Of a stretch of DNA of 64,000 nt, positions 8,746 to 16,680 are shown in pieces. Position 1 is the first letter of the stretch. The number at the start of each line of letters is the position of its first letter. A model generated the notes under the pieces. The model was given only the letters and a program-made list of their open reading frames with translations, ran no database searches and was not told the DNA's origin. Origin of the DNA: Comamonadaceae bacterium G21597-S1 (lineage in GTDB: Bacteria; Pseudomonadota; Gammaproteobacteria; Burkholderiales; Burkholderiaceae_C); NCBI GenBank assembly GCA_027214345.1, contig JAPWHR010000003.1, positions 517,822-581,821 of the forward strand, given 5' to 3'. Both the position numbers and the translations under genes were made by a program.

Positions 8746-9483
8746 TCAGTCGTGGTTCGCGCGGAGCAGGGCATGGCGCAACGGGCGTCGCAGCGACATG
8801 GCATGGTGGGCCAGGGATGCGACGGCCCAGCTGATCCAGCCAGTCCACAGGGTATGGCTGAGGTAATGCGCTCCGCGCACCTGCTGCGCCAGGCCGAGGG
8901 TCATGGCGGCGATCAGTGTCGTGGCCAGCCAGAGGCGCGCGTGGCGGGGGACGGCCCGGCGGAGCCAGAAATAACCCGGCAGGAAGCAGAACGCCGCGGA
9001 GGCATGGCCGGCCGGGAAACAATGGCCGGCACCGCCGTCCCGCACGCCCCAGCTCCAGTGCGAAACGTATGACGCCTGGCCGCCGAATTCGGCGAGATCC
9101 CAGGGGCAGCTGGTGGTGTCGATGGTCTTGAAGCCGGAGATCACCAGCAGGATCAGCATGGCGGTGACGAACATGCCCGCCCGTTCGCGACGGCTGAGCC
9201 GGCGTAACACGCCGAAGGGCCACCAGATGGCGAGCAGCAGCACCAGTTGCAGGGCCCAGGCGACACGGCGCGCGCCTTCGTGCAGTACCGTGGACCAGAA
9301 CCAGTGGTCGCGCAAGGCGAATCCGGTGGGGGAGCCGAACCAGTGCGCCATCACCAGGTCCAGGCCGGACAGATCCCAGACCGCGATCAATGCGAACAAG
9401 GCGGCGGTCGTGACCAGCGTCTGACGCCAGGGGCGTTCGTGGCGGGCGGTGGCGGGAAGCTCGGGAACGTGTACAGGCAACAT
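8746..9483 (-). CDS. PAP2-superfamily membrane phosphatase (divergent motif 3)
   Basis: A 245-residue membrane protein. It has a conserved GFKTIDTTSCPWDL segment, the catalytic-type GHCFPAGHAS and RGAHYLSHTLW in place of the usual S-R-x5-H-x3-D, so the final Asp is Trp here. Related proteins often sit near lipid A modification genes and are annotated as PAP2 or LpxE-like. A PmrA-like box lies 23 bases upstream, which suggests control by the pmrAB system at 1.6-3.7 kb and a role in lipid A dephosphorylation (inferred). It is first in a two-gene minus-strand operon. Confidence 0.75.
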   Translation of the reverse strand: MLPVHVPELPATARHERPWRQTLVTTAALFALIAVWDLSGLDLVMAHWFGSPTGFALRDHWFWSTVLHEGARRVAWALQLVLLLAIWWPFGVLRRLSRRERAGMFVTAMLILLVISGFKTIDTTSCPWDLAEFGGQASYVSHWSWGVRDGGAGHCFPAGHASAAFCFLPGYFWLRRAVPRHARLWLATTLIAAMTLGLAQQVRGAHYLSHTLWTGWISWAVASLAHHAMSLRRPLRHALLRANHD

Positions 9484-9505
9484 GCGCGCAGTGTCCGGGT
9501 CGAGC

Positions 9506-9522
9506 CTTAACAGCCGATTAAG
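9506..9522 (-). promoter_or_regulatory. PmrA-box-like operator upstream of the PAP2 operon
   Basis: On the minus strand the site reads CTTAAT-CGGCT-GTTAAG, matching YTTAAK-N5-YTTAAK with one mismatch. It ends 23 bases before the PAP2 start at 9483. It also lies in the region shared with the divergent fba promoter. Confidence 0.5.
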
Positions 9523-9546
9523 GCCGAGGCTTTCGGGTGCCCGCGC

Positions 9547-9552
9547 TAAAAT
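9547..9552 (+). promoter_or_regulatory. Possible -10 element of fba
   Basis: TAAAAT lies 84 bases before the fba start. No good -35 is visible upstream, where the PmrA-like box sits. Confidence 0.35.
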
Positions 9553-9558
9553 TTACCG

Positions 9559-9579
9559 GGTTACGGGTCGGTTACGGGT
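9559..9579 (+). promoter_or_regulatory. Tandem GGTTACGGGT motif in the fba leader
   Basis: GGTTACGGGT occurs at 9559 and again at 9570, an 11-base period. Read on the other strand each copy contains GTAACC, as in the tandem pair before pyk. It lies just downstream of the likely -10, where a bound protein could block transcription. Confidence 0.4.
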
Positions 9580-9636
9580 TTGCGCCCGGTCGTTCCGCCC
9601 GCCTTCAGGCTTCGTCAACTCAGGGGGATTCCTACC

Positions 9637-10701
9637 ATGGCACTCGTTTCGATGCGTGAGTTGCTGGACCATGCCGCCGCCAATGGCTACGGCATTCCGG
9701 CTTTCAATGTGAACAACCTGGAGCAGGTGCAGGCCGTCATGGCTGCCGCGGAAGAAGTCGGTGCGCCGGTCATCCTGCAGGCCAGTGCCGGCGCGCGCAA
9801 GTACGCCGGCGAGGCCTTCATCAAGCACCTGATCGCCGCAGCGGTCGAGGCCTATCCGAAGATCCCGCTGGTCATGCACCAGGACCATGGCCAGAGTCCG
9901 GACGTGTGCAAGGGCGCGATCGACCTGGGTTTCAGCTCGGTCATGATGGACGGCTCGCTCGAGGCCGATGGCAAGACCATCGCCAGCTACGACTACAACG
10001 TCGAGGTCACGCGCAAGGTCGTCGACATGGCCCATGCCACCGGCGTCACCGTCGAAGGCGAACTGGGCTGCCTGGGTTCGCTCGAGACCATGCGCGGCGA
10101 CAAGGAGGACGGCCACGGCACCGACTCCACGATGACACGCGACCAGCTGCTGACCGACCCGGAACAGGCCGCCGACTTCGTGCGCCGCACCCAGCTCGAC
10201 GCGCTGGCGATCGCCATCGGTACCAGCCATGGCGCCTACAAGTTCACCCGCAAACCCACCGGTGACATTTTGGCCATCGAACGCATCCAGGAGATCCACC
10301 GCCGCCTGCCCAACACCCACCTGGTGATGCACGGCTCGTCGTCGGTGCCGCAGGACCTGCTGGAGATCATCCGCCAGTACGGCGGCAACATGAAGGAAAC
10401 CTACGGCGTGCCGGTCGAGGAGATCCAGAAGGCGATCCAGTTCGGCGTGCGCAAGGTCAACATCGACACCGATGTGCGCCTGGCGATGACCGGCGCGGTG
10501 CGCAAGTACATGGCCGAGAACCCGGAGAAGTTCGACCCGCGCGACTGGCTCAAGCCAGCGCGCGAGGCGGCCAAGCAGGTCTGCAAGCAGCGTTACCTGC
10601 AGTTCGGCTGCGAAGGCCAGGGCAGCAAGATCAAGGGCAACAACCTGACATTCGTGGCTGGGCAATACGCGCGCGGCGAACTGGCACAGGTCGTCCAGTA
10701 A
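9637..10701 (+). CDS. fba: Fructose-bisphosphate aldolase, class II
   Basis: A 354-residue zinc-dependent aldolase cleaving fructose 1,6-bisphosphate to dihydroxyacetone phosphate and glyceraldehyde 3-phosphate. It has the N-terminal [12 protein letters not shown], the zinc-site region [10 protein letters not shown], the signature around ELGCLGSLE and a C-terminal [10 protein letters not shown] phosphate-binding segment. The subtype is the one typical of proteobacteria with CbbA-like aldolases. The ATG at 9637 follows CAGGGGG. It stands alone between the PAP2 operon and purC. Confidence 0.95.
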   Translation: MALVSMRELLDHAAANGYGIPAFNVNNLEQVQAVMAAAEEVGAPVILQASAGARKYAGEAFIKHLIAAAVEAYPKIPLVMHQDHGQSPDVCKGAIDLGFSSVMMDGSLEADGKTIASYDYNVEVTRKVVDMAHATGVTVEGELGCLGSLETMRGDKEDGHGTDSTMTRDQLLTDPEQAADFVRRTQLDALAIAIGTSHGAYKFTRKPTGDILAIERIQEIHRRLPNTHLVMHGSSSVPQDLLEIIRQYGGNMKETYGVPVEEIQKAIQFGVRKVNIDTDVRLAMTGAVRKYMAENPEKFDPRDWLKPAREAAKQVCKQRYLQFGCEGQGSKIKGNNLTFVAGQYARGELAQVVQ

Positions 10702-10718
10702 GGCTGGGGCGGCCCCCG

Positions 10719-10734
10719 GTTCGGCACGCCGAAC
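10719..10734 (+). terminator. Hairpin after fba
   Basis: GTTCGGC and GCCGAAC form a perfect 7-bp stem with a two-base loop, 17 bases after the fba stop. No T tract follows, so this may stabilise the mRNA 3' end or mark a factor-dependent stop. Confidence 0.35.
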
Positions 10735-10772
10735 GGCAGGGGCGCCGGCGGCCCGTCATGGCCCGCGGCCCG

Positions 10773-10800
10773 TTGGCGGCGCGGGTGCGGGCCCTAGAAT
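10773..10800 (+). promoter_or_regulatory. Likely purC promoter giving a leaderless transcript
   Basis: TTGGCG (10773-10778) and TAGAAT (10795-10800) are separated by 16 bases. The -10 ends six bases before the purC ATG at 10807, so transcription would start at or within a base or two of the start codon. Confidence 0.5.
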
Positions 10801-10806
10801 CGGCAC

Positions 10807-11715
10807 ATGTCCGACGCCGCATCCGCCCTGCACACCTCCGCCATCCAGTCCCTGCCGTTGCTCGCGCGCGGCAAGGTGCGCGACAACTACGCGGTCGGCG
10901 ACGACCGCATCCTGATGGTCGCCAGCGATCGCCTGAGCGCGTTCGACGTCATCCTCGACCAGCCGATTCCCGGCAAGGGCGCACTGCTGACGCAGATGGC
11001 GCTGTTCTGGTTCGACAAGCTTGGCGCGATCTGCCCGAACCACCTGACCGGCGACGCACCGGAGTCGGTGGTCACCGCGGCCGAGCGGGCCCAGGTGCAG
11101 GGTCGCGCAATGCTGGTGCAACGCCTGCGTCCGCTGCCGGTCGAGGCCGTGGTGCGGGGTTATCTGGCGGGCAGTGGCTGGAAGGAATACCAGCACAACC
11201 AGCAGGTCTGCGGCGTCGCCCTGCCGGCCGGCCTGCGCAATGCGTCGAAGCTGCCGGCGCCGATCTACACCCCGGCCGCCAAGGCGGCGGTGGGCGATCA
11301 CGACGAAAACATCACCTACGAGCGCACGGTCCTGATGATCGGGCCGGAACTGGCCGCGCAGATGCGCGACACCAGCATCGCGCTCTACCAGGCCGGCGCG
11401 CAGATCGCGCTGGCCAAGGGCATCATCATTGCCGATACCAAGTTCGAGTTCGGCCTCGACGCGCAAGGCCGCATGGTGCTGATGGACGAGGTGATGACGC
11501 CCGATTCGTCGCGGTTCTGGCCGCTCGAGGCCTATGCCGAAGGCAGCAATCCGCCGAGTTACGACAAGCAGTTCGTGCGCGACTGGCTCGAGCAGGTGCG
11601 GATCGACGGCCAGCCCTGGAACAAGCGTCCACCGGCCCCGCAGGTGCCGGCCGACGTGATCGCGGCCACGGCCGCGAAATACCGCGAGGCGCTGGAGCGG
11701 CTGACCCGGCCCTGA
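10807..11715 (+). CDS. purC: SAICAR synthetase (phosphoribosylaminoimidazole-succinocarboxamide synthase)
   Basis: A 302-residue purine-biosynthesis enzyme that joins CAIR and aspartate using ATP. It shows [20 protein letters not shown], the [12 protein letters not shown] segment, ADTKFEFG and [12 protein letters not shown], all diagnostic for PurC. The length matches the longer proteobacterial and yeast-type form. There is no ribosome-binding sequence before the ATG. purE and purK lie about 1 kb further on, beyond an oppositely oriented thioredoxin gene, so three purine genes cluster here. Confidence 0.95.
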   Translation: MSDAASALHTSAIQSLPLLARGKVRDNYAVGDDRILMVASDRLSAFDVILDQPIPGKGALLTQMALFWFDKLGAICPNHLTGDAPESVVTAAERAQVQGRAMLVQRLRPLPVEAVVRGYLAGSGWKEYQHNQQVCGVALPAGLRNASKLPAPIYTPAAKAAVGDHDENITYERTVLMIGPELAAQMRDTSIALYQAGAQIALAKGIIIADTKFEFGLDAQGRMVLMDEVMTPDSSRFWPLEAYAEGSNPPSYDKQFVRDWLEQVRIDGQPWNKRPPAPQVPADVIAATAAKYREALERLTRP

Positions 11716-11824
11716 GCGCGTAGTCGTTTCGTGGGGGGCGGCTACGCGGCGCTGGCATGGGCGCGCGACGGGCCTCGCGCATCGGCGTGTCGTCACACGC
11801 CATGCACGCCATACGACAGCGTCC

Positions 11825-12733
11825 TCAGCTCAGCACGACACTGCTCAGGCGCCGGCGGTAGGTCGCCACGACCGGATCGACCGGCGGCACCTGTCCGTCG
11901 GCCACCTTGACCGGTGGCGGCTCGATGATGTCCAGGATGGCCACGAAGGTCTTGCGTGCGAGTTCCTCGTTCCAGGACTTGTCGCGCATCAGGATTTCGA
12001 GCAGCTCGTCCATTGCCGCCGTCCACTGCTGTGCGGACATCAGCAGCCGTGCCTTGCCGAAGCGGGCGTCGAAGTCGCGTTTGTTGGCCGCGATCTTCGC
12101 GTCAAAACCGGCCAGGGATGCATCAGGCGCGCCTTGCTCGGCGGCAAAGTCGAGGGCGTCGATCCAGCGCTGCAGCGAGTCGATGCGCCGTGCCAGCGCC
12201 ATGCGCGGCAGTGCCGGCTCCAGTGCCTTGCGGGCCTCGTCCAGCTCGCCGTCCAGCAGCAGCAGCTTGACATAGGCGAAACGCGCATCGTCATCCTCGG
12301 GTTTCTGCAACACCGCCTGGTGCAGGGTCTCCCGCTGCGCTTGCGGGTCGTTGTCGGCCGGTGCGTCGGATACCGACTCGCCGGTGACTTCGGCCTCGAA
12401 CACGTCAGCCGGCGGCAGGTGCTTGTCCAGGAAGCTCTTGAGCTGGCCTTCGGGCACGGCACCCATGAAGCCGTCCACCGGCTTGCCGCCGGACATCAGC
12501 ACGCAGGTCGGTATGCTGCGGATGCCGAAGGCTTGGCTGAGTTCCTGTTCCTGGTCGGAGTCGATCTTGACCAGCTTGAAGCGGCCCTTGTAGTCGTTCT
12601 CGAGTTTTTCCAGCAGCGGGCCGATCACCTTGCAGGGGCCGCACCAGGGGGCCCAGAAGTCGACCAGCACCGGTGTGTCCATGGAGGCTTCGATGACTTC
12701 GGCTTCGAAATTGGCGGCGGTAACGTTGATCAT
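11825..12733 (-). CDS. cnoX: CnoX/YbbN-like thioredoxin-TPR co-chaperone
   Basis: A 302-residue protein with an N-terminal thioredoxin domain (about 1-108) keeping the redox motif WCGPCK, followed by a C-terminal helical TPR-like region of about 180 residues. This architecture matches CnoX (YbbN), which holds unfolding proteins and hands them to GroEL. E. coli CnoX lacks the CGPC motif, so this version may also be an active oxidoreductase. I chose the ATG at 12733 (MINVTAANF), which aligns with thioredoxins; a start ten codons upstream is possible. Confidence 0.85.
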   Translation of the reverse strand: MINVTAANFEAEVIEASMDTPVLVDFWAPWCGPCKVIGPLLEKLENDYKGRFKLVKIDSDQEQELSQAFGIRSIPTCVLMSGGKPVDGFMGAVPEGQLKSFLDKHLPPADVFEAEVTGESVSDAPADNDPQAQRETLHQAVLQKPEDDDARFAYVKLLLLDGELDEARKALEPALPRMALARRIDSLQRWIDALDFAAEQGAPDASLAGFDAKIAANKRDFDARFGKARLLMSAQQWTAAMDELLEILMRDKSWNEELARKTFVAILDIIEPPPVKVADGQVPPVDPVVATYRRRLSSVVLS

Positions 12734-12777
12734 TGTGGTTTCACCAGGGATAGGGTGGGACAAACAGGGGGACTGAC

Positions 12778-12783
12778 TAAAAT
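12778..12783 (+). promoter_or_regulatory. Possible -10 element of purE
   Basis: TAAAAT lies 72 bases before purE, in the region shared with the divergent cnoX. No clear -35 and no recognisable PurR site are visible. Confidence 0.35.
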
Positions 12784-12855
12784 CGGGCTGCAGGCCGCAG
12801 GCCCCGCGCCCGCATCACCGCACCAAGGGCCATTCACCCCTGCCCGCCAATCACC

Positions 12856-13380
12856 ATGAACATTCAAATCGGCGTCGTCATGGGTTCCAGTTCCGACTGG
12901 GACACCATGCAACACGCAGTCCAGATTCTCCAACAGTTTGACATAGGCCACGAAGCGCGGGTGGTATCGGCGCACCGGATGCCCGATGACATGTTCCGTT
13001 ATGCCGAATCGGCGCGTGGCCGAGGCCTGAAGGCCATCATTGCCGGTGCCGGCGGGGCTGCCCATCTGCCGGGCATGCTGGCTGCCAAGACCTGCGTACC
13101 GGTGCTCGGCGTGCCGGTGGCCAGCAAACACCTGTCGGGTGTCGACTCGCTGCACAGCATCGTGCAGATGCCCAAGGGTATTCCGGTGGCCACGTTCGCG
13201 ATCGGTGCCGCCGGCGCAGCCAATGCGGCCCTGTTCGCGGTGGCGTTGCTGGCGGGCGAGGACCCGGAACTCCATGCGCGGCTGCAGGCCTTCCGCGCTG
13301 AGCAGACGGAGGCGGCGCGTGCCATGGTCGTGCCTCCGACGACGGCGGCGCTGATGCCGGAACCGGGCCGGACGCCATGA
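12856..13380 (+). CDS. purE: N5-carboxyaminoimidazole ribonucleotide mutase
   Basis: A 174-residue class I PurE, which converts N5-CAIR to CAIR in purine synthesis. The glycine-rich [11 protein letters not shown], the AHRMPDDMF histidine loop and the [11 protein letters not shown] and [11 protein letters not shown] motifs are present. The length is normal. Its stop overlaps the purK start (ATGA), so mutase and carboxylase subunits are made from coupled genes, as is usual. Confidence 0.95.
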   Translation: MNIQIGVVMGSSSDWDTMQHAVQILQQFDIGHEARVVSAHRMPDDMFRYAESARGRGLKAIIAGAGGAAHLPGMLAAKTCVPVLGVPVASKHLSGVDSLHSIVQMPKGIPVATFAIGAAGAANAALFAVALLAGEDPELHARLQAFRAEQTEAARAMVVPPTTAALMPEPGRTP

Positions 13381-14600
13381 CGCAGCAGGCGGTATTGCCC
13401 GGCACCACGGCCAACGGGCAGCAGACCACGCTCGGCGTGATGGGCGGCGGCCAGCTCGGTCGCATGTTCGTGCAGGCGGCGCAGCGCATGGGGTACTTCA
13501 CCGCCGTGCTCGACCCCGATCCGGCCAGCCCGGCCGGCCTGGTCAGCCACTATCACGTGCAGGCCGACTATCTGGACGAGCAGGCGCTGGCCCAGATGAT
13601 GCAGCGCTGCGCGGCCATCACGACCGAGTTCGAGAACGTGCCGGCGGGTGCGATGTTCACGCTGGGCGCGCACCGGCCGGTCGCGCCGTCGGCCCAGTGC
13701 CTGGCGATCGCGCAGGACCGCATCCGCGAGAAGGCGCATTTCCGCGCCTGCGGTGTGCCCACCGCGCCGTATGCGGTGATCACGACGGCCGAGCAACTGG
13801 CGGCGGTCGACGAGGCGCTGTTGCCGGGCATTCTCAAGACGGCCCAGCTCGGCTACGACGGCAAGGGCCAGGTCCGGGTCGCCGACCGCGCCGATCTGGC
13901 GGCGGCGTGGGAGCAGCTGCGCGGCGTGCCCTGCGTGCTGGAGCGCCGACTCGACCTGCACAGCGAATGTTCCGTCATCGTCGCACGGGGCTGGGACGGT
14001 GCCATGGTGACCTTCCCGGTGCAGCGCAACCTGCACGTGGCCGGGATCCTGGCGATGACCGAGGTCTTCGACGGCAACCTGCCAGCAAAGCTGGCCGAAC
14101 AGGCCCGCACGTCGGCCTGTGCCATTGCCCGGGAACTGGAGTACGTCGGCGTGTTGTGTGTCGAGTTCTTCGTCGTGGCCGATGCGTCGGTGCCGGGCGG
14201 CTCGGCCCTGCTGGTCAACGAGATCGCGCCACGGCCGCACAACAGCGGGCACTACACGCTGGACGCCTGCGACCATTCGCAGTTCGACCTGCAGGTGCAC
14301 GCCCTGGCCGGCCTGCCCTTGCCCGCGCCGCGCCAGCACAGCCCGGCGGTGATGCTGAACCTGCTCGGCGACCTGTGGTTCGCCCGTCCGGGCGAGCCGC
14401 AGCCGGCCGATGCGCAGCCGCGCACGCCGGACTGGGAGTCGGTGCTGGCCTTGCCCGGTGCGCACCTGCATCTGTATGGCAAGCTGCGGGCCAGCCGCGG
14501 CCGCAAGATGGGCCACCTGACCCTGACCGGGGCCACGCAGCAGCAGGTCCGCGAGACCGCGCAACAGGCCGCACGGATGCTGGGTATCGCGCTGGCATGA
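13377..14600 (+). CDS. purK: N5-carboxyaminoimidazole ribonucleotide synthase
   Basis: A 407-residue ATP-grasp enzyme making N5-CAIR from AIR, ATP and bicarbonate, the step before PurE. It has [12 protein letters not shown] near the N terminus, TTEFENVP, the ATP-grasp lid segment [13 protein letters not shown], and [13 protein letters not shown]. The start overlaps the purE stop. A 14-residue N-terminal extension precedes the conserved part. It is followed after 25 bases by a Sua5-like gene on the same strand. Confidence 0.95.
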   Translation: MTQQAVLPGTTANGQQTTLGVMGGGQLGRMFVQAAQRMGYFTAVLDPDPASPAGLVSHYHVQADYLDEQALAQMMQRCAAITTEFENVPAGAMFTLGAHRPVAPSAQCLAIAQDRIREKAHFRACGVPTAPYAVITTAEQLAAVDEALLPGILKTAQLGYDGKGQVRVADRADLAAAWEQLRGVPCVLERRLDLHSECSVIVARGWDGAMVTFPVQRNLHVAGILAMTEVFDGNLPAKLAEQARTSACAIARELEYVGVLCVEFFVVADASVPGGSALLVNEIAPRPHNSGHYTLDACDHSQFDLQVHALAGLPLPAPRQHSPAVMLNLLGDLWFARPGEPQPADAQPRTPDWESVLALPGAHLHLYGKLRASRGRKMGHLTLTGATQQQVRETAQQAARMLGIALA

Positions 14601-14625
14601 CGGTGGCGGCGACGAGGGCAGTGCC

Positions 14626-15657
14626 ATGCCGGTGATGGACGGGCAGGCTGCCGAGGCGATCGCGGCTGCGGCGCAGGCCTTGCAGGCGGGTGAACTCGTC
14701 GGCTTGCCGACCGAGACGGTGTACGGCCTGGCGGCCGACGCCGGCAACGACGCGGCGGTGGCGAAGATCTTCGCCGCCAAGGGACGCCCGAGCGAACACC
14801 CGTTGATCGTGCACGTGGATGATGCCGGCCGGGGCTTTGACGGCGCTGCGGTCTTTGCGCAGCGCATTCCGGCCGCCGCGCAGGCAATGATGCACGCCTT
14901 CTGGCCGGGGCCATTGACCCTGATCCTGCCCCGCCGCGCCGAGGTCGGCCGCGCGGCCGCCGGCGGCCAGGACTCGATCGGCCTGCGCTGCCCTTCGCAT
15001 CCGGTGGCGCAGGCTGTGTTGCATGCGTGCCGCCAGCGCGGCGTGATGGGGCTGGCCGCGCCCAGTGCGAACCAGTTCGGCCGCGTCAGCCCGACCACCG
15101 CGGCGCATGTGCAGCGCGAGTTCGGTCCCGACCTGCTGGTGCTCGACGGCGGCGCCTGCGACGTCGGCATCGAGTCGACCATCGTCGATTGCACGCGCAG
15201 CGCGCCGGTGCTGCTGCGGCCGGGGGCGATCACGCGCGAGCAACTCGAGCAGGCCTGCGGGCAACCGGTGCGGCTCGCGCAGGACGCGCAAGACGACCAG
15301 CCGGCGCCGCGGGCATCGGGAACCTTGCTGGCCCATTACGCGCCCAAGGCCAAGGTGCGCCTGATGCATGCCGCAGCCTTGCAGACGGCGCTCGACATGC
15401 TGGGTGGCGATGTGAAGCCATCCGATGCGGGCCCGGTGATCGCGACCTATGCGCGTACGGTGGTGCGCAGCCGCTCCAGCGGTGTGTTGTCGCGGCGCAT
15501 GCCGGACGACGCGGCCAGCACGGCGCGGCAACTGTTTGCGGTATTGCGGGACTTCGACGACCAGGGTGTCAAGCTGATCTGGGTCGAGGAGCCACCCGAA
15601 GGCGCAGCCTGGGACGGCGTGCGCGACCGCCTGCAACGCGCGTCGGCCGCAGGTTGA
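14626..15657 (+). CDS. tsaC2: L-threonylcarbamoyladenylate synthase, Sua5/TsaC2 type
   Basis: A 343-residue protein with an N-terminal YrdC domain (about 10-205; motifs LPTETVYGL, KGRPSEHPL and AAPSANQFGR) and a C-terminal Sua5 domain joined by a linker. It makes threonylcarbamoyl-AMP for the t6A modification of ANN-decoding tRNAs. The length identifies the two-domain Sua5 form rather than short TsaC. It may be the last gene of the purEK operon. tsaB, a later partner in t6A synthesis, lies at 19.3 kb. Confidence 0.92.
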   Translation: MPVMDGQAAEAIAAAAQALQAGELVGLPTETVYGLAADAGNDAAVAKIFAAKGRPSEHPLIVHVDDAGRGFDGAAVFAQRIPAAAQAMMHAFWPGPLTLILPRRAEVGRAAAGGQDSIGLRCPSHPVAQAVLHACRQRGVMGLAAPSANQFGRVSPTTAAHVQREFGPDLLVLDGGACDVGIESTIVDCTRSAPVLLRPGAITREQLEQACGQPVRLAQDAQDDQPAPRASGTLLAHYAPKAKVRLMHAAALQTALDMLGGDVKPSDAGPVIATYARTVVRSRSSGVLSRRMPDDAASTARQLFAVLRDFDDQGVKLIWVEEPPEGAAWDGVRDRLQRASAAG

Positions 15658-15678
15658 CCGGCGCGCGCGGCTTGCGCG

Positions 15679-16431
15679 TCAGGCCGTCTTGCGCAGGCGC
15701 CGGCTGGCAGCCAGTCCGACCAGGGCCAGGCCGAGCAAGGCCAGGCTGTCGGGCTCGGGAACCTGGGTGGCCGGCTCCGGCTGGGGCCGGCGGCCGGTGA
15801 TCATGTCCTGCGCGTTGGGCGCCTCCAGCACCATCGTGAAAGCCTGGTTCAGCGAAGCGCTGCCCGGCACCGCCTGCAGGAAGGCGTTCAGGTAGTTGGT
15901 GGTGGCGGTCTCCAGGCTCCAGGCCTTGAAGCTGCCCGTGGTGATGTTCCAGTCGGTGTCGTAGAGGCTCTCCCAGATGCCGACCTGGATCGCGGCGCCC
16001 TGATTGCGGTTGACCGGGTGCAGCCAGGCGTAAGGGTCGTAGCTGCCGTTGCCGCTCATGACGGTGTTGACCGCACCCAGGAAATCCAGCGTGCGTGCGA
16101 TGGCGCCGCCGAAGTTGACTTCGTAGTTGACGACCCAGTTGCTGTTGATGCTTTCGTAAACGTCATAACAGTACATCAGCAGATCGTTCGTGTTGTCGAC
16201 GAAGATGCCGGGCGTCACGCCCACGATGCTGCTGGCGGTTCCCTGGAAGCGGCCGGCGGCGACATAGTCGGTCGTGCTGCCGCCGCCCGACGGGAACTGG
16301 ATATGGACCGGGTCGGAACCCGAGCCATTGAAGATCGGGTTGTCGAAGACCACCTGGACGGTGGCGGCCTGGGAGGCCGAGGCGACACCGGCCAGGGCCA
16401 GGGTCAAGAGTGCTTTTTTCAGAAGAGTCAT
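15679..16431 (-). CDS. PEP-CTERM sorted extracellular protein
   Basis: A 250-residue secreted protein. It has a signal peptide (residues 1-22, MTLLKKALLTLALAG...ASQA) and a C-terminal PEP-CTERM tail, VPEPDSLALLGLALVGLA followed by SRRLRK, which is recognised by an exosortase and linked to exopolysaccharide export. The central 200 residues match no family I recognise; they are rich in Asn, Gly and Thr, like other PEP-CTERM proteins. A sigma-54-like promoter upstream fits the PrsK/PrsR-controlled class. No exosortase is visible in the window. Confidence 0.85.
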   Translation of the reverse strand: MTLLKKALLTLALAGVASASQAATVQVVFDNPIFNGSGSDPVHIQFPSGGGSTTDYVAAGRFQGTASSIVGVTPGIFVDNTNDLLMYCYDVYESINSNWVVNYEVNFGGAIARTLDFLGAVNTVMSGNGSYDPYAWLHPVNRNQGAAIQVGIWESLYDTDWNITTGSFKAWSLETATTNYLNAFLQAVPGSASLNQAFTMVLEAPNAQDMITGRRPQPEPATQVPEPDSLALLGLALVGLAASRRLRKTA

Positions 16432-16459
16432 TGTTGGTCCAACGAGTGATGCCTGAAAT

Positions 16460-16477
16460 AAGCACGAACCGGGCCAG
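16460..16477 (-). promoter_or_regulatory. Sigma-54-type promoter of the PEP-CTERM gene
   Basis: On the minus strand the site reads CTGGCCCGGTTCGTGCTT. It matches 12 of the 14 defined positions of YTGGCACGRNNNTTGCW, with GG and GC 12 bases apart as required. The -12 element is about 30 bases before the ATG. Confidence 0.6.
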
Positions 16478-16495
16478 GCCCTAAGTGCTTGAATT

Positions 16496-16511
16496 CGTGG
16501 ACTATTCCACG
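16496..16511 (-). promoter_or_regulatory. Inverted repeat upstream of the sigma-54 site
   Basis: CGTGGA-ctat-TCCACG is a perfect dyad about 20 bases upstream of the -24 element. It could bind an enhancer-binding protein such as PrsR, although it is closer than most enhancers. Confidence 0.35.
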
Positions 16512-16520
16512 GATTCCTTG

Positions 16521-16570
16521 TTGCTGCGCAGCAAGGGGTGTCGGAAATGACGACATGGGTGTCGGAAATG
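16521..16570. repeat. Palindrome plus 14-base direct repeat, possible element remnant
   Basis: TTGCTGCGCAGCAA (16521-16534) is a perfect palindrome. Immediately after it GGGTGTCGGAAATG occurs twice, at 16536 and 16557, with a 21-base period. There is no gene in 16432-16680. The repeats could be binding sites or the decayed end of an insertion sequence; I cannot assign a family. Confidence 0.4.
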
Positions 16571-16680
16571 GCTACACATGTTTGCGAGGCCGCGTCCCGG
16601 TCACCGGCAGATGCCGCATCGACCCATGCGTGTTCCGCTCGGGCGCAGCGAACCGGTCGGCTCGCGGCGCCCGGAGGTGT

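Noticed and set aside
16432..16680. A tRNA or small RNA in the gap between the PEP-CTERM gene and dacB
   Set aside because: There is no cloverleaf or terminator; the dyads there fit promoter and repeat elements better.
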